From Nemertoderma westbladi (taxonomy: Eukaryota > Xenacoelomorpha > Nemertodermatida > Nemertodermatidae): 64,000 nucleotides of DNA. The notes beneath the pieces are model-generated. The model was given only the letters and a program-made list of their open reading frames with translations. It was not told the origin of the DNA and searched no databases. The position numbers and the translations under genes were made by a program. Position 1 is the stretch's first letter. Every line of letters starts with the position of its first letter. The stretch lies in the NCBI GenBank assembly GCA_032718475.1, contig JAUCBJ010007285.1, positions 1 to 64,000 of the forward strand. Direction: 5' to 3'. Shown here piece by piece: positions 23,122-32,159 of the stretch.

Positions 23122-23548
23122 TGAGGGGTGGAACGGACACGCGACAGGGTCGACCGACACCGACACTACGGCACTAGGACTAGGACTGAGGGAAAATCTG
23201 GGGAACATTAGGTAGGCTAAAATTCTGAGCGAACAGCGGGTTATTAAATAATATACCGTAGGGATTTATATTATCGTGTATACTTATTGTGAATATTTGG
23301 TGTATATTGATTTGGGGAAGCCCAAAATTATTCTTAATCAGGTTTCAACAGGTTTTCAACTATAGGAAGTTACATTAAAGAGTATATCCAACTAATGCAG
23401 CTTTTCTCAACCGCAAACTTGCATCTTAGAAATATTCCCTCCCCACAATCAATATCCGGTGACTGGCCGGGGCTCGGTGGTCTGTTAAGTCACGTCTCCA
23501 GCATCGGCGTTTTTCCCCCTGGTGTAGGAATAACGGCAACAAAATTAA

Positions 23549-23690
23549 GAATAATTATATGGTTAATTTTGAACGGGTGTCAAAATTAAGAATAATTCAC
23601 GTGGTTAATTTTGACGGGGTGTCAAAATTAAGAATAATTAATGCGGTTAATTTTGACACGGTGTCAAAATTAAGGATAATTACGGTCAAC
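23549..23690 (+). repeat. Leader: three 42-bp palindromic units directly after the LTR
   Basis: Units contain palindromes at 23563-23589, 23605-23631 and 23647-23673; only the third is near perfect (13-nt arms). They begin a few bases after the LTR end, where a tRNA primer site starting TGG would normally be. The other copy of the element has one unit. Confidence 0.85.
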
Positions 23691-23876
23691 TTCAACTGGT
23701 GGAAGTTGAGAATCCTTCAATACTCTTCAAAAAACTCTCTACGTGCTTGCCAGCACCCACTACGAGGAAACTCTGGTATTTGAGTTGAGACAAAGTCGTG
23801 GTTTAATTAAACAACAAACTCGATCTAACCAACTCGTAGTCGGCAGATCACAATTCGGGAGAGTTGTTAACAGGGA

Positions 23877-24068
23877 ATGGAAGTATCGATCACACCCATT
23901 GATATAATTCAAGTTGAGCCAGGAATCTGGCACGTCGAAGTTGAGGTACAAGGAACGAACGTTGGACGATTCAGGATTACTGTTCGGGTGGTCCAAGCTG
24001 AGTACAATACCTACGAGGAACTGTTTTACGACATCGCGTATCTCGCCATCGACGAGGCGTTACAATGA
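23877..24068 (+). CDS. 63-aa upstream ORF overlapping gag start
   Basis: ATG at 23877; the stop TGA overlaps the gag ATG as ATGA (24065-24068). The product is acidic, predicted mostly beta, with no Cys and no recognised family. An ATGA overlap is the arrangement used by termination-reinitiation in some RNA viruses and bicistronic retroelements (established precedent); its use here is inference. It could instead be a small spliced exon or a chance ORF. Confidence 0.5.
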   Translation: MEVSITPIDIIQVEPGIWHVEVEVQGTNVGRFRITVRVVQAEYNTYEELFYDIAYLAIDEALQ

Positions 24069-27000
24069 CCACAAATAACATATCCGATACCGACGAGATG
24101 GATCACCACACAGACTCGGAAGCCGACGAGGTCCCAAACGTCAAGAACATGACCCGTCGGTTAGGGGCTCTTAAAGGCGGAGTAACCCGAGTGTATCAAC
24201 GGATGGAGAAACAACTCAAGGGAGTCAAAACCCCCCTCAATGAGGTACAAACTCAGCTTCAAAGTATCCGAAATATCCTACAGCGGTACGAAAGAATGAT
24301 ACAGGCGTACCAAGAGCTCGTTCCTCCCACCGATCAGGAAAACTACCCCAAGCTGGAAGAACACGTTGTACATCTAGATGGGTTCCGCAAACAACACCGG
24401 AGGACCCTCAGCCTGGTGAGAGGCTATGAGGAACAGTATTACAAGAGGGCTGAAAGAACAGACGCGGAATCAGTACGATCCTCCAGCATCAGGACAGGAG
24501 TACATCACAAGAGAATGGGGTCCACCAGAAATCAGCACTCCAGCGCTAGGAGCGAGATATCCGGCTCAGCGCGCAGTTCTCAAGGGGCGCCGCCACTCCG
24601 AGACCAACTGAGAGAACGGAAGGCATTAGCCCTCAAAGCTCGGATGGAAGATGAGTATATTCAACTGCAAGCCGAGCAAGATGTACTAGCCGCCGAAACA
24701 CAGAGGCGAGAGGCCGAACAAGCGGCCGAACGACAGGCCGAACAACGCGAACAGGAGGCCGAACAACATAGACGAGAGGCCGAACGACAGGCCGAACAAC
24801 GCAAACAGGAGGCCGAACAACGCGAACAGGAGGCCGAACAACATAGACGAGAGGCCGAACGGCAGGCCGAACAACGCAAACAGGAGGCCGAACAACATAG
24901 ACGAGAGGCCGAACGGCAGGCCGAACAACATAGAAGAGAGGCCGAACGGCAGGCCGAACAACATAGAAGAGAGGACGAACGACAGGCCGAACAACGCAAA
25001 CAGGAGGCCGAACAACGCGGACGAGAGGCCGAACGAGAGATCGAACAACGTAAATGGGAAGCGGAAATGCGTAAACAACACGCCGAGGCCCAAGCAATTC
25101 TCATCCACAAAAAGAATGCGGATATTGCAAAACTCGCAGAATACGAAGCCGCACTTATCGAACGAGATATTCAAATCTACGAGGACTGGGAAAGGGATAT
25201 AGATCAGGAATATGAACCAATTCCGGTACCGGAGTTAGAAAAGTCATTTACACCAACAGCGGCGAAACCTCCGAAACCCGAGATCCCGCCTACCAAACAG
25301 TCTACGCTATCGGCACAAGCCCCGGTGTTCCATCCCCCACCAGCTACGCTAAAGAATGAGGAACCTTATTTCCCATCCAACACCACGACAGCGAGTGTAC
25401 CCAAGTACGAGCCTGAAAAGGACTCGGAACGGGACGCCACTCCCCGATCAAATAACCCGTTTACATCGACACCACAAACTCGCAGCCGCGTCATTATTAA
25501 AACTCCACCTATTATTGATCCATCAAGTATGGGAGTGAGTGCCAATAACTATAACCCTCCGAGTCACTCTAGTTCAGATGACGTCAGCATCATCCGGGCG
25601 TTGGAGAACCGCCTTACCATGCCTAAGATGGAGATTCGCACCTTCGAAGGAGATCCCGTCGATTACCTCAGATTCAAGAAACGGTTCTTCGCGCAGATTG
25701 GATCAACGGACATAGCCGACGCACAGAAATTGGTATATTTATCGCAATACCTGGGTGACAAACCACGCAGAATTGTTGCATGTTTTGAAGGAGGTTCTCA
25801 TGAGGCATACTATGATGCATGGAAAACTCTGGATAAAAGATACGGAAATACCGGAACTATAATTAATAAAACTCTAGAGAGACTGATACAGGACGCGGGA
25901 TCACTAGGAGACCCACAGAACATACAGGAATTCTCCGACTCTATGAAGGATGCCTACTATACTCTGAAACCCTTGAATAAGGAGGACCAGGTGAACAACA
26001 TTCTAAACCTCCGACAGATCGCCCGGAAGTTCCCCGGATGGCTACAAAGTAAGTGGGCCTATAAATGCGTAGATCTCCGGCGCAGACATCCAGATCAAGA
26101 TCCCAGCTTCCTCGAAATGTCGGCATTCCTGGACGATATCTCCGAAGCCATGAATGACTCGATGTTCTCGAAACAAAGTCTCGCCAAGTTGGACGCAATG
26201 GAGAGCAATTACCAGAGCAGGGCACCCACTCCAAACCCAAGATTCCGCCCTACTCCTGTGAGTGCGATGGCCATCAGTATGGCTGAGGACTCGGATGACG
26301 AGGATTACGAGGAACCGACCTCAGCAGAAGAATGGGCATGCTACCTAGCGAATTGGGCACCCGAAAGGGAAGGCACCACAGCCTCCCCTATATGTCTCTT
26401 CTGTGGGGAGAAACACAAAGTGGAATTCTGCAGAAAGTTTCAGTTCGCCGAACTCGTCCCACGCTTCGAGGCGATAATGAAACACCGAGGATGCTTCCGG
26501 TGTCTTGGAACAGGTCACTATGTTCGGGAGTGCGACCAAAGATCATGCTGTACTGTATGTAACGACCAACGCCATCACACGCTCCTCCACATCCCCGCGA
26601 ACTTCGATTTTACTACCCTCCCCTTTCGGATCGAAGCCAGGCGAAGAGGAGAAACAAACCACATCTTCAAAGGAACCCGGACAACCCAACGGAGAGAAAC
26701 CAACCCGTTTAAGATCTCCACCAATACACCACAAGTAACCAATATTTCGGCCACGATTAATCTTATAAATCGCCGCTACATGGTTTTCGCAAAGGTAATC
26801 CCAGTGAGGATCCAAGGAGTCGGCAAATCTTTGACGACACTCGCGTTCCTCGATAACGGGTCTGACGGAACCATCATCGACCGGGATTTCCTCGAGCAAC
26901 TCGGCCTAGAATATGAACCTTGTAAACGGCCCATACAAACCATCACCGATAACAGAGAGGTAGAGTCCGGGGAGGTGCAACTCCAGATGGAAGGAGTGAT

Positions 27001-28132
27001 GAAGGGCTACGAAACGGCTAAGTTAACCATAAAGAACGCCTTGGTACACACAGACCTCCGGGTGCGGTTCCGACAATCAGCCGAGTACGCCCCCCTCATA
27101 CAATTGGACCGGGACGATGTAGACCTGAGGTGTCCGCAGTTGGACGTAAACCGTATCACCCTACTGATCGGACTTGATACACCGGAACTACACATCCCCA
27201 CAGGAGATATCGCCCGATCTATAAACCAGGATGACGGATTTTATGCTGAACGAACAATAATGGGATGGACACTCTGCGGCATTAAGGAGGAAACTACGGA
27301 CACCTATACCTACCTTCCTAAATGTCAGATTAAAGAGAATGTAACCTCTGTGGGTTATTGCTCAGTTTCGGATCTTGACGAGGATTTGTTTCTGGAAACA
27401 GAGAAAACCCAACGAGAGATGACGAAATATTTTAATTTGGAGACCCAGGAGTTCGCGGAAAAGGACGAAAACCCATCCAAAGAGGACCAATATTGTATGG
27501 ACGTTCTCGACCAGGCCACGTTTAAAGACGGACATTGGCGCGTACCCATGCTTTGGTGGATAATAAGGTTATTGATGATAATAATGATGTTGATAACATT
27601 GACACCATTAATTGGAGAGCACGGACTAATCTGCCGTAATACCCGGATGGCGAACGCCTCAGTTGAGTCCCTCACTCCTAACCACTTACTGGGGAGACCC
27701 AAAACCCACCTCCTCCCGGAAACCATGTTCCCGGATCCCAACGAGATCGCGAAACATACAAACTGGAAAAAGGCCCAAGCGTTGGCAGCGCATTGGTGGA
27801 GGATTTGGGCCCAGGAATATCTCATAACCCTCCGGACCAGGAGGAAATGGAACAACACCCACCGGAACGTCGCAGTTGGCGACATGGTACTAGTTAGAGA
27901 AGATCTCAAAGACCGCGTTCACTGGCCTGTGGCGCGGGTCGTGACCATACACCCAAGCAAAGACGGACTTGCGAGGACTGTGACGATACGAACGAAAGCG
28001 GGCCACTACCAACGCCCCATCCAGAAGCTGTGCCTTCTTGAAGGCAATGACAGTGGTGATTCTACAAGAGGTGATAAGTTCCCTACTACAGATCCTACTG
28101 TGGACATTGGTGACAATTATAAATGCGTTTAA
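24065..28132 (+). CDS. BEL/Pao gag-protease ORF fused to the integrase tail (RT to IN core deleted)
   Basis: A single open frame of 1355 codons. In order: helical coiled-coil region (about 25-130); Glu/Arg/Gln/Ala repeat of about 18-residue units (about 210-340); Pro-rich linker; DUF1759-like gag core (about 515-660); zinc knuckles CLFCGEKHKVEFC (about 777) and CFRCLGTGHYVREC (about 810); aspartic protease of DUF1758 type with FLDNGSDGTIID (Asp near 929); and the segment preceding RT ending in HWRVPMLW (about 1160). It then jumps, through Ile/Met-rich filler, to the DUF5641-like integrase C-terminus (TPNHLLGRP, VGDMVLVRED). RT, RNase H and the integrase DDE core are absent. The product could still assemble and process gag, but would need enzymes in trans. 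Confidence 0.88.
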   Translation: MTTNNISDTDEMDHHTDSEADEVPNVKNMTRRLGALKGGVTRVYQRMEKQLKGVKTPLNEVQTQLQSIRNILQRYERMIQAYQELVPPTDQENYPKLEEHVVHLDGFRKQHRRTLSLVRGYEEQYYKRAERTDAESVRSSSIRTGVHHKRMGSTRNQHSSARSEISGSARSSQGAPPLRDQLRERKALALKARMEDEYIQLQAEQDVLAAETQRREAEQAAERQAEQREQEAEQHRREAERQAEQRKQEAEQREQEAEQHRREAERQAEQRKQEAEQHRREAERQAEQHRREAERQAEQHRREDERQAEQRKQEAEQRGREAEREIEQRKWEAEMRKQHAEAQAILIHKKNADIAKLAEYEAALIERDIQIYEDWERDIDQEYEPIPVPELEKSFTPTAAKPPKPEIPPTKQSTLSAQAPVFHPPPATLKNEEPYFPSNTTTASVPKYEPEKDSERDATPRSNNPFTSTPQTRSRVIIKTPPIIDPSSMGVSANNYNPPSHSSSDDVSIIRALENRLTMPKMEIRTFEGDPVDYLRFKKRFFAQIGSTDIADAQKLVYLSQYLGDKPRRIVACFEGGSHEAYYDAWKTLDKRYGNTGTIINKTLERLIQDAGSLGDPQNIQEFSDSMKDAYYTLKPLNKEDQVNNILNLRQIARKFPGWLQSKWAYKCVDLRRRHPDQDPSFLEMSAFLDDISEAMNDSMFSKQSLAKLDAMESNYQSRAPTPNPRFRPTPVSAMAISMAEDSDDEDYEEPTSAEEWACYLANWAPEREGTTASPICLFCGEKHKVEFCRKFQFAELVPRFEAIMKHRGCFRCLGTGHYVRECDQRSCCTVCNDQRHHTLLHIPANFDFTTLPFRIEARRRGETNHIFKGTRTTQRRETNPFKISTNTPQVTNISATINLINRRYMVFAKVIPVRIQGVGKSLTTLAFLDNGSDGTIIDRDFLEQLGLEYEPCKRPIQTITDNREVESGEVQLQMEGVMKGYETAKLTIKNALVHTDLRVRFRQSAEYAPLIQLDRDDVDLRCPQLDVNRITLLIGLDTPELHIPTGDIARSINQDDGFYAERTIMGWTLCGIKEETTDTYTYLPKCQIKENVTSVGYCSVSDLDEDLFLETEKTQREMTKYFNLETQEFAEKDENPSKEDQYCMDVLDQATFKDGHWRVPMLWWIIRLLMIIMMLITLTPLIGEHGLICRNTRMANASVESLTPNHLLGRPKTHLLPETMFPDPNEIAKHTNWKKAQALAAHWWRIWAQEYLITLRTRRKWNNTHRNVAVGDMVLVREDLKDRVHWPVARVVTIHPSKDGLARTVTIRTKAGHYQRPIQKLCLLEGNDSGDSTRGDKFPTTDPTVDIGDNYKCV
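25406..25431 (+). repeat. LTR word embedded in gag
   Basis: 26 nt identical to the LTR word, here read in the frame giving YEPEKDSER. It lies in the Pro-rich linker between the charged repeat and the gag core. Confidence 0.9.
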
Positions 28133-29393
28133 ACCCTTCTCATCATGTTGACAAACTCTTATAGACTGTGATTTATCGACAACGAGTTATGGACCCCCCT
28201 TAAACCAACTGTAACCACGCAATGGTATTTGTGTTTCCTCGTGTTTCCTCGTGTGTTATGTGGAGTCCAGCATCACCCTGCAGATGTTTCGGCTGACGCA
28301 GGGTCGTTTATGCATTGTTTACCCTGATTTTGGTCATCAGGACCTACGATATTGGATTATTGGAAATGGAAAAGATTTGAAGTGGAATTCATTGTATTCA
28401 TTGCAGTATGTTATGTTGTCCGTTGCGTGCGCAGTTCGGGGCGTAGGCGGTGTAACGAGTCCAGCTGTAGATCCCGGATTGCCGCGCAACACCCCCTCTA
28501 TCCCGTTATTCTGGTGGGTCCATGGTGCATCCACGTGACTTCGACGATAGAGGGTTTTATGTTTCTCAGTCGCGTTATTCTGGTGGGACCGTTACGTGGA
28601 TTTTGGGGCGTAGGCGGTGTAACGAGTCCAGCTGTAGATCCCAGAATGTTGCGTAACCCCATCCCACATGACTTCGTCGACTGAGCTTTATGTTATTGGG
28701 AGTGTTATTCTGGTGGGTCCCTGGTGCATCCACGTGACTTCACTCCCAGCGTCTTCATTGTCCGTTACGTGCGCAGTTTGGGGCGTAGGCGGTGTAACGA
28801 GTCCAGCTGTAGATCCCAGATTGCCGCGTAACACCCCTTCCACGACAAAGATTAACCAAAGAAAATGATTCAATATAGTTGGAAATGATGAAAAGGATCA
28901 GACAACTCTGCTATAAACCTGAATGATGACGCGTATACTGATGAAAATGTAATGATGCGCACCCTGGTGCTGCGCTTATAACCAATGATGATAGCCGGGG
29001 GGCTATAAACCCAATGATGATGTGGAAATAAATAAATGTGGAAATAAATGGTGGAACTAAATGTTGAAATATATGTGGAAATAAATGAAATGAGATGAAA
29101 TAATAATGAAATGAGAAAAGACAAAAAAAAAAAAAGGTATAAAAGAGGTCAAAGAAAAGAATTGGAAAAAAAGGACATAAAAAGTCATAAAAAACTGGTT
29201 GGATATTAATGTATAGTTATAGCAACTGTAAATGCTGAATGTATTAGCAATAAGATGATAGATGCCTATATAGCAATGTTATTAATAAACTGTACTAAAA
29301 AAATAAAACTGAATTATTCTGCTATCGCTATAGTTTCAGACTTTCTGGACTTATAATTAACTGAACTAATTTGTAACGGATATAATCGTAAAT
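28133..29393 (+). other. Spacer between pol and the accessory ORF, with direct repeats
   Basis: 28433-28870 holds three imperfect direct repeats sharing GGCGTAGGCGGTGTAACGAG, with TTCTGGTGGG segments between. 28870-29390 is purine- and A-rich. ORFs here are repeat shadows with no family features. Confidence 0.75.
29138..29145 (+). promoter_or_regulatory. Candidate internal TATA box
   Basis: TATAAAAG in an A-rich, otherwise non-coding stretch, 256 bp before the ATG at 29394. It could drive a separate accessory transcript; splicing from the 5' LTR is the alternative. Single-motif evidence only. Confidence 0.25.
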
Positions 29394-30539
29394 ATGGACC
29401 CAAATCGCCAAATTATCGGCGAATTACGTAACACGGTAGATCTACTGGAATATTCGCAACCCGGATCCCCTGACTTTGATACAAATTGGAACATTCTGCT
29501 AAATGAGAACGTACGAGAAATTAAATTCACCGGGCGAGAGGGACCGGATTCTAAGAATCTACGAGCCCTCCGGTTAGCCGATGCTACTACGAGCCTGAAA
29601 AGGACTCGGAACGCAAAGGCAACCGGAGGGGACGATTCGTCGTTTTGGGAAACGTTCCGGCAGAGCGTCTACAGATCCCGATGTTTGATCTACGACAACG
29701 AGGGAAACGCGACGCCCACCTCGAAGGCGATTACGTTGGCGAGATGTCAGAGCTTCGTCGACGACAAGAGTACGTACCTCGCCCACTGGGGAAACCTGTC
29801 GGAGTGTACGGCAACGCTTCGAGAGGAACGCGTATCGATTATCCAAAACCGCGACGACTACCAGGAAAAGTACGGGGCGAAAGAATACGGTCGATCCTTA
29901 GTCGTCGTCCTCGGAACCCTGGACGGTTTGGTACTGGTGTGCCGAATATTCCCGACACCCAGACATGAAGTGCAGGCAGCCGGAGCGATCTGGTTGCTGC
30001 CTACGGATATCCAAAAGATCCTCTTCGACTTCGACGTCATTAAAATCGGGTCGGATATCAAGGCGGACGTCCGGAACGATTACGCGAACGCTCCCGCAGG
30101 AAGAAACCGACGAAACGACCTCAACGCACTTAGCCATTGCATCGATACTCAAACGCTGCTAGCCTGGTTACGATTCGCCGAGTTCATGCGAGGATTCCAA
30201 GAAGTGAGACCGACGAAATCCGGGATCGGCTACCTCGCTGTGCTCAACGGCGGTATCGACTTCAAACCCCAGAAATTCCGGGACTATAATAAAATATACG
30301 GCGGATACCCGGGATTAGAGATAAAGAGCGAGCGAGAGGGTCGATGGAAGGACGTCGATCGGAAGTGGACGATACACCAAAGGTGGGAGAATCCCGATCG
30401 ACGGAGCTATATCTACGTCGTTATGGAATGCTACACCGTCGCTAAGTTTATCTGCAAGACTCTAGATAACCTCATCAAGGCGGCCCCCCCTTTCCTTCGT
30501 CGACTACGACTGGAACGAGGTTATAAACCACGCGTTTAA
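29394..30539 (+). CDS. RNase D/WRN-like 3'-5' exonuclease-fold protein in the BEL element
   Basis: ATG at 29394, 381 codons. Residues about 166-360 follow the DEDD exonuclease (PF01612-like) order: a beta strand pair VVVLGTLDGLVLVCRI (169-184); LLPTDIQKIL then VIKIGSDIKADVRNDY (motif II region, Asp225); a CIDTQTLLAW strand; GIGYLAVLNG; then KWTIHQR and YIYVVMECYTVAKFICKTL (motif III region). Motif I lacks the expected Asp-x-Glu (GTL in its place) and motif III has Glu345 where Asp is usual, so it may be catalytically dead or diverged. The first 160 residues are unrecognised and include the recurrent LTR word (29583-29614). After a C7 run near 30484-30490 the protein-like reading moves to another frame, so the end is probably disturbed. 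Confidence 0.6.
   Translation: MDPNRQIIGELRNTVDLLEYSQPGSPDFDTNWNILLNENVREIKFTGREGPDSKNLRALRLADATTSLKRTRNAKATGGDDSSFWETFRQSVYRSRCLIYDNEGNATPTSKAITLARCQSFVDDKSTYLAHWGNLSECTATLREERVSIIQNRDDYQEKYGAKEYGRSLVVVLGTLDGLVLVCRIFPTPRHEVQAAGAIWLLPTDIQKILFDFDVIKIGSDIKADVRNDYANAPAGRNRRNDLNALSHCIDTQTLLAWLRFAEFMRGFQEVRPTKSGIGYLAVLNGGIDFKPQKFRDYNKIYGGYPGLEIKSEREGRWKDVDRKWTIHQRWENPDRRSYIYVVMECYTVAKFICKTLDNLIKAAPPFLRRLRLERGYKPRV
29583..29614 (+). repeat. LTR word embedded in the exonuclease-like ORF
   Basis: 32 nt identical to the LTR word, read in a different frame from gag (gives TTSLKRTRN). Lies between the unrecognised N-terminal part and the exonuclease-like fold. Confidence 0.9.
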
Positions 30540-31994
30540 AGCGGTCGAGAACATTACACCGGGAGAATCGAAAACGCCCGCCGTTATCGAATCCTGGGAC
30601 GAGAGCGGACCTTACGTTATCCCTACATTACCGAACTTCTCGGTGCGGAGGAGCCTCTGATCTCCTCGGAAGGGGAAGAGATATGGCTAAACGAGGGTGT
30701 TCTACTCTCCACACCGAAGCGACAACTCGAACCGGAGGCCGCGTACGGACCGGCCGCCAAACGGGTTGCCTCGGCCGAACCGATAAAGAGAGCAGGCGTC
30801 TACACCCCACGCGGCTCCGGTAGCCCCGCGAGAGAGGTAGCCACTACGGCTGCATTGAGCGACTTCGGCGACATATGCCAACGGTTATCCCCGTATCCTT
30901 TCCCGGGTGGCGAAGATTGGTCGTCGGAGATCCCGAGTACCAGCCACCTACGGACCCGCTCAGCGATACTGGTCGAGGAGGGACCCAGCGATGCGCCGAC
31001 ACCCGATGATCTCCTCGGTATCCCTCCGTCGAAAACCCCGGCACCTCTTCGCCGACCAGCGGTAGCTACTACACCCGCCGTTCCTCAGGACCCTATGCGA
31101 CTAACCCGTTGGTACGCCGAGCAAACTGAATGGATCCACCGCCAGAAACGGTCGTCCGAGTTGAGACCATCGGGACATAAAGAGGGTTATCGGAGCGAAA
31201 ACATACTACGCAAGAGCCCAGCATTCCGTGGGCTACCGACCACCGAGAATATTCCGAAGAGCGACCGACGACTCGAATACTACGCCGGCGTTCCGATTCC
31301 GATATTCCCCGGTCGGGAGATGCAGTTGGAGGTATGCGACGACTGCGGTTCGGAGCAGTGCCCACGCAGCAGAAGGAATCGGGTTACCGATTCTTGCCTC
31401 CAGCTCCTTGGGATACTCTATTGCCCATACTGCGCGATATCGGGCCACGACGTTTCGGTCTGTCCGATCCTTTATAACCTCTGCACCACGTGCGGTTTCC
31501 GTGGACATTCCGCTAGCCCCCGCTGCTATATTAAATGTCCAACCAAAGACGTTACCGCTATGGGCAATATGGTCATGTTTGAGACATACGCAAACAGCCA
31601 TTTAAAGACCAAGTTTCGGAGAAACGCTCGGAATATCGCGCAGGAGATGGCGTGCGGATATTTCTCCTTCCCGGAACGCCTCCACACGTCGGCCTCGCTA
31701 CCCTTCCATTACGTGGATCTGCTACTGAGCGCCGGATTATTCGGTCCATTCGAAGTTATTAGACGATTATATTCGTATAAAGAGGAGCTCGGTGACGGAG
31801 AATGGTTCCTAGAGGCACGCAACTCCGAGTTGGAAAGACGAACCGACATGATCCCGATGCCTTCGAAAGGAAGAGCCGCCAGGAGACAAGCCGAAGCGTT
31901 ACTCACGATGGATGTTGACGCTCCTCTACCAGCCATAGCGATCGATGAGAGTCGACGGGCGAAGAGACGGAAGGCGTACCAGAAAAAGAAATAA
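30540..31994 (+). CDS. Zinc-knuckle protein continuing the exonuclease frame
   Basis: This frame is the same as that of the preceding ORF and is open from just after its TAA (30537-30539) to 31994, about 484 codons; no ATG start is obvious, and a TTG at 30855 is not convincing. A Cys/His cluster at about 31335-31545 has VCDDCGSEQC, CPYCAISGHDVSVC (CX2CX4HX4C) and CTTCGFRGHSASPRC (CX2CX4HX5C). Downstream is a helical region and a basic C-terminus (RRAKRRKAYQKKK). Zinc knuckles usually bind nucleic acid. I infer it was, or is, the C-terminal half of one exonuclease/zinc-knuckle polyprotein of roughly 865 residues. Confidence 0.6.
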   Translation, partial: SGREHYTGRIENARRYRILGRERTLRYPYITELLGAEEPLISSEGEEIWLNEGVLLSTPKRQLEPEAAYGPAAKRVASAEPIKRAGVYTPRGSGSPAREVATTAALSDFGDICQRLSPYPFPGGEDWSSEIPSTSHLRTRSAILVEEGPSDAPTPDDLLGIPPSKTPAPLRRPAVATTPAVPQDPMRLTRWYAEQTEWIHRQKRSSELRPSGHKEGYRSENILRKSPAFRGLPTTENIPKSDRRLEYYAGVPIPIFPGREMQLEVCDDCGSEQCPRSRRNRVTDSCLQLLGILYCPYCAISGHDVSVCPILYNLCTTCGFRGHSASPRCYIKCPTKDVTAMGNMVMFETYANSHLKTKFRRNARNIAQEMACGYFSFPERLHTSASLPFHYVDLLLSAGLFGPFEVIRRLYSYKEELGDGEWFLEARNSELERRTDMIPMPSKGRAARRQAEALLTMDVDAPLPAIAIDESRRAKRRKAYQKKK

Positions 31995-32150
31995 TGGATT
32001 GGGATATTCCAGGAACATTTATCGAACATTTATTTTTATACAAACTCTAGGCCATATTAATTAAAAATGTGCAATATTAAATTTGGGATTTTTTATATTG
32101 GGAATGACCTACGCAAACTCAATCGACCGACAGACTTCACGAAGGTCATT

Positions 32151-32158
32151 GGGGGGGA
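32151..32158 (+). promoter_or_regulatory. Polypurine tract
   Basis: GGGGGGGA one base before the 3' LTR at 32160, the position of the plus-strand primer. Confidence 0.8.
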
Positions 32159-32159
32159 C

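Larger units (their letters stand above)
21642..23541 (+). repeat. BEL 5' LTR, 1900 bp
   Basis: Contains a candidate poly(A) signal AATAAA at 21755-21760, two 304-bp tandem units (21961-22264 and 22265-22568), and about eight copies of a roughly 60-bp module. Each module has a palindrome centred on TTCGGGG or CCCCGGGG. The ORFs read here (67-94 codons) are repeat shadows, identical between LTR copies. Confidence 0.93.

Noticed and set aside
21984-23215. Several 67-94-codon ORFs on both strands within LTRs (repeated at 2101, 32502 and others)
   Set aside because: They follow the tandem modules in all frames, have no family features, and are open mainly because the units have multiples of three or lack stops.
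23560-23577. A displaced primer-binding site starting TGGTTAATTTTG
   Set aside because: The corresponding unit in the other copy has CGG in place of TGG, and it lies 18 nt from the LTR end.
24633-25174. Minus-strand ORFs of 149-162 codons opposite the gag charged repeat
   Set aside because: Frame shadows of the Glu/Arg repeat.
31093-31605. Overlapping ORFs of 90-125 codons in other frames of the zinc-knuckle gene
   Set aside because: The 30540-31994 frame has the ordered Cys/His motifs; the others have none.
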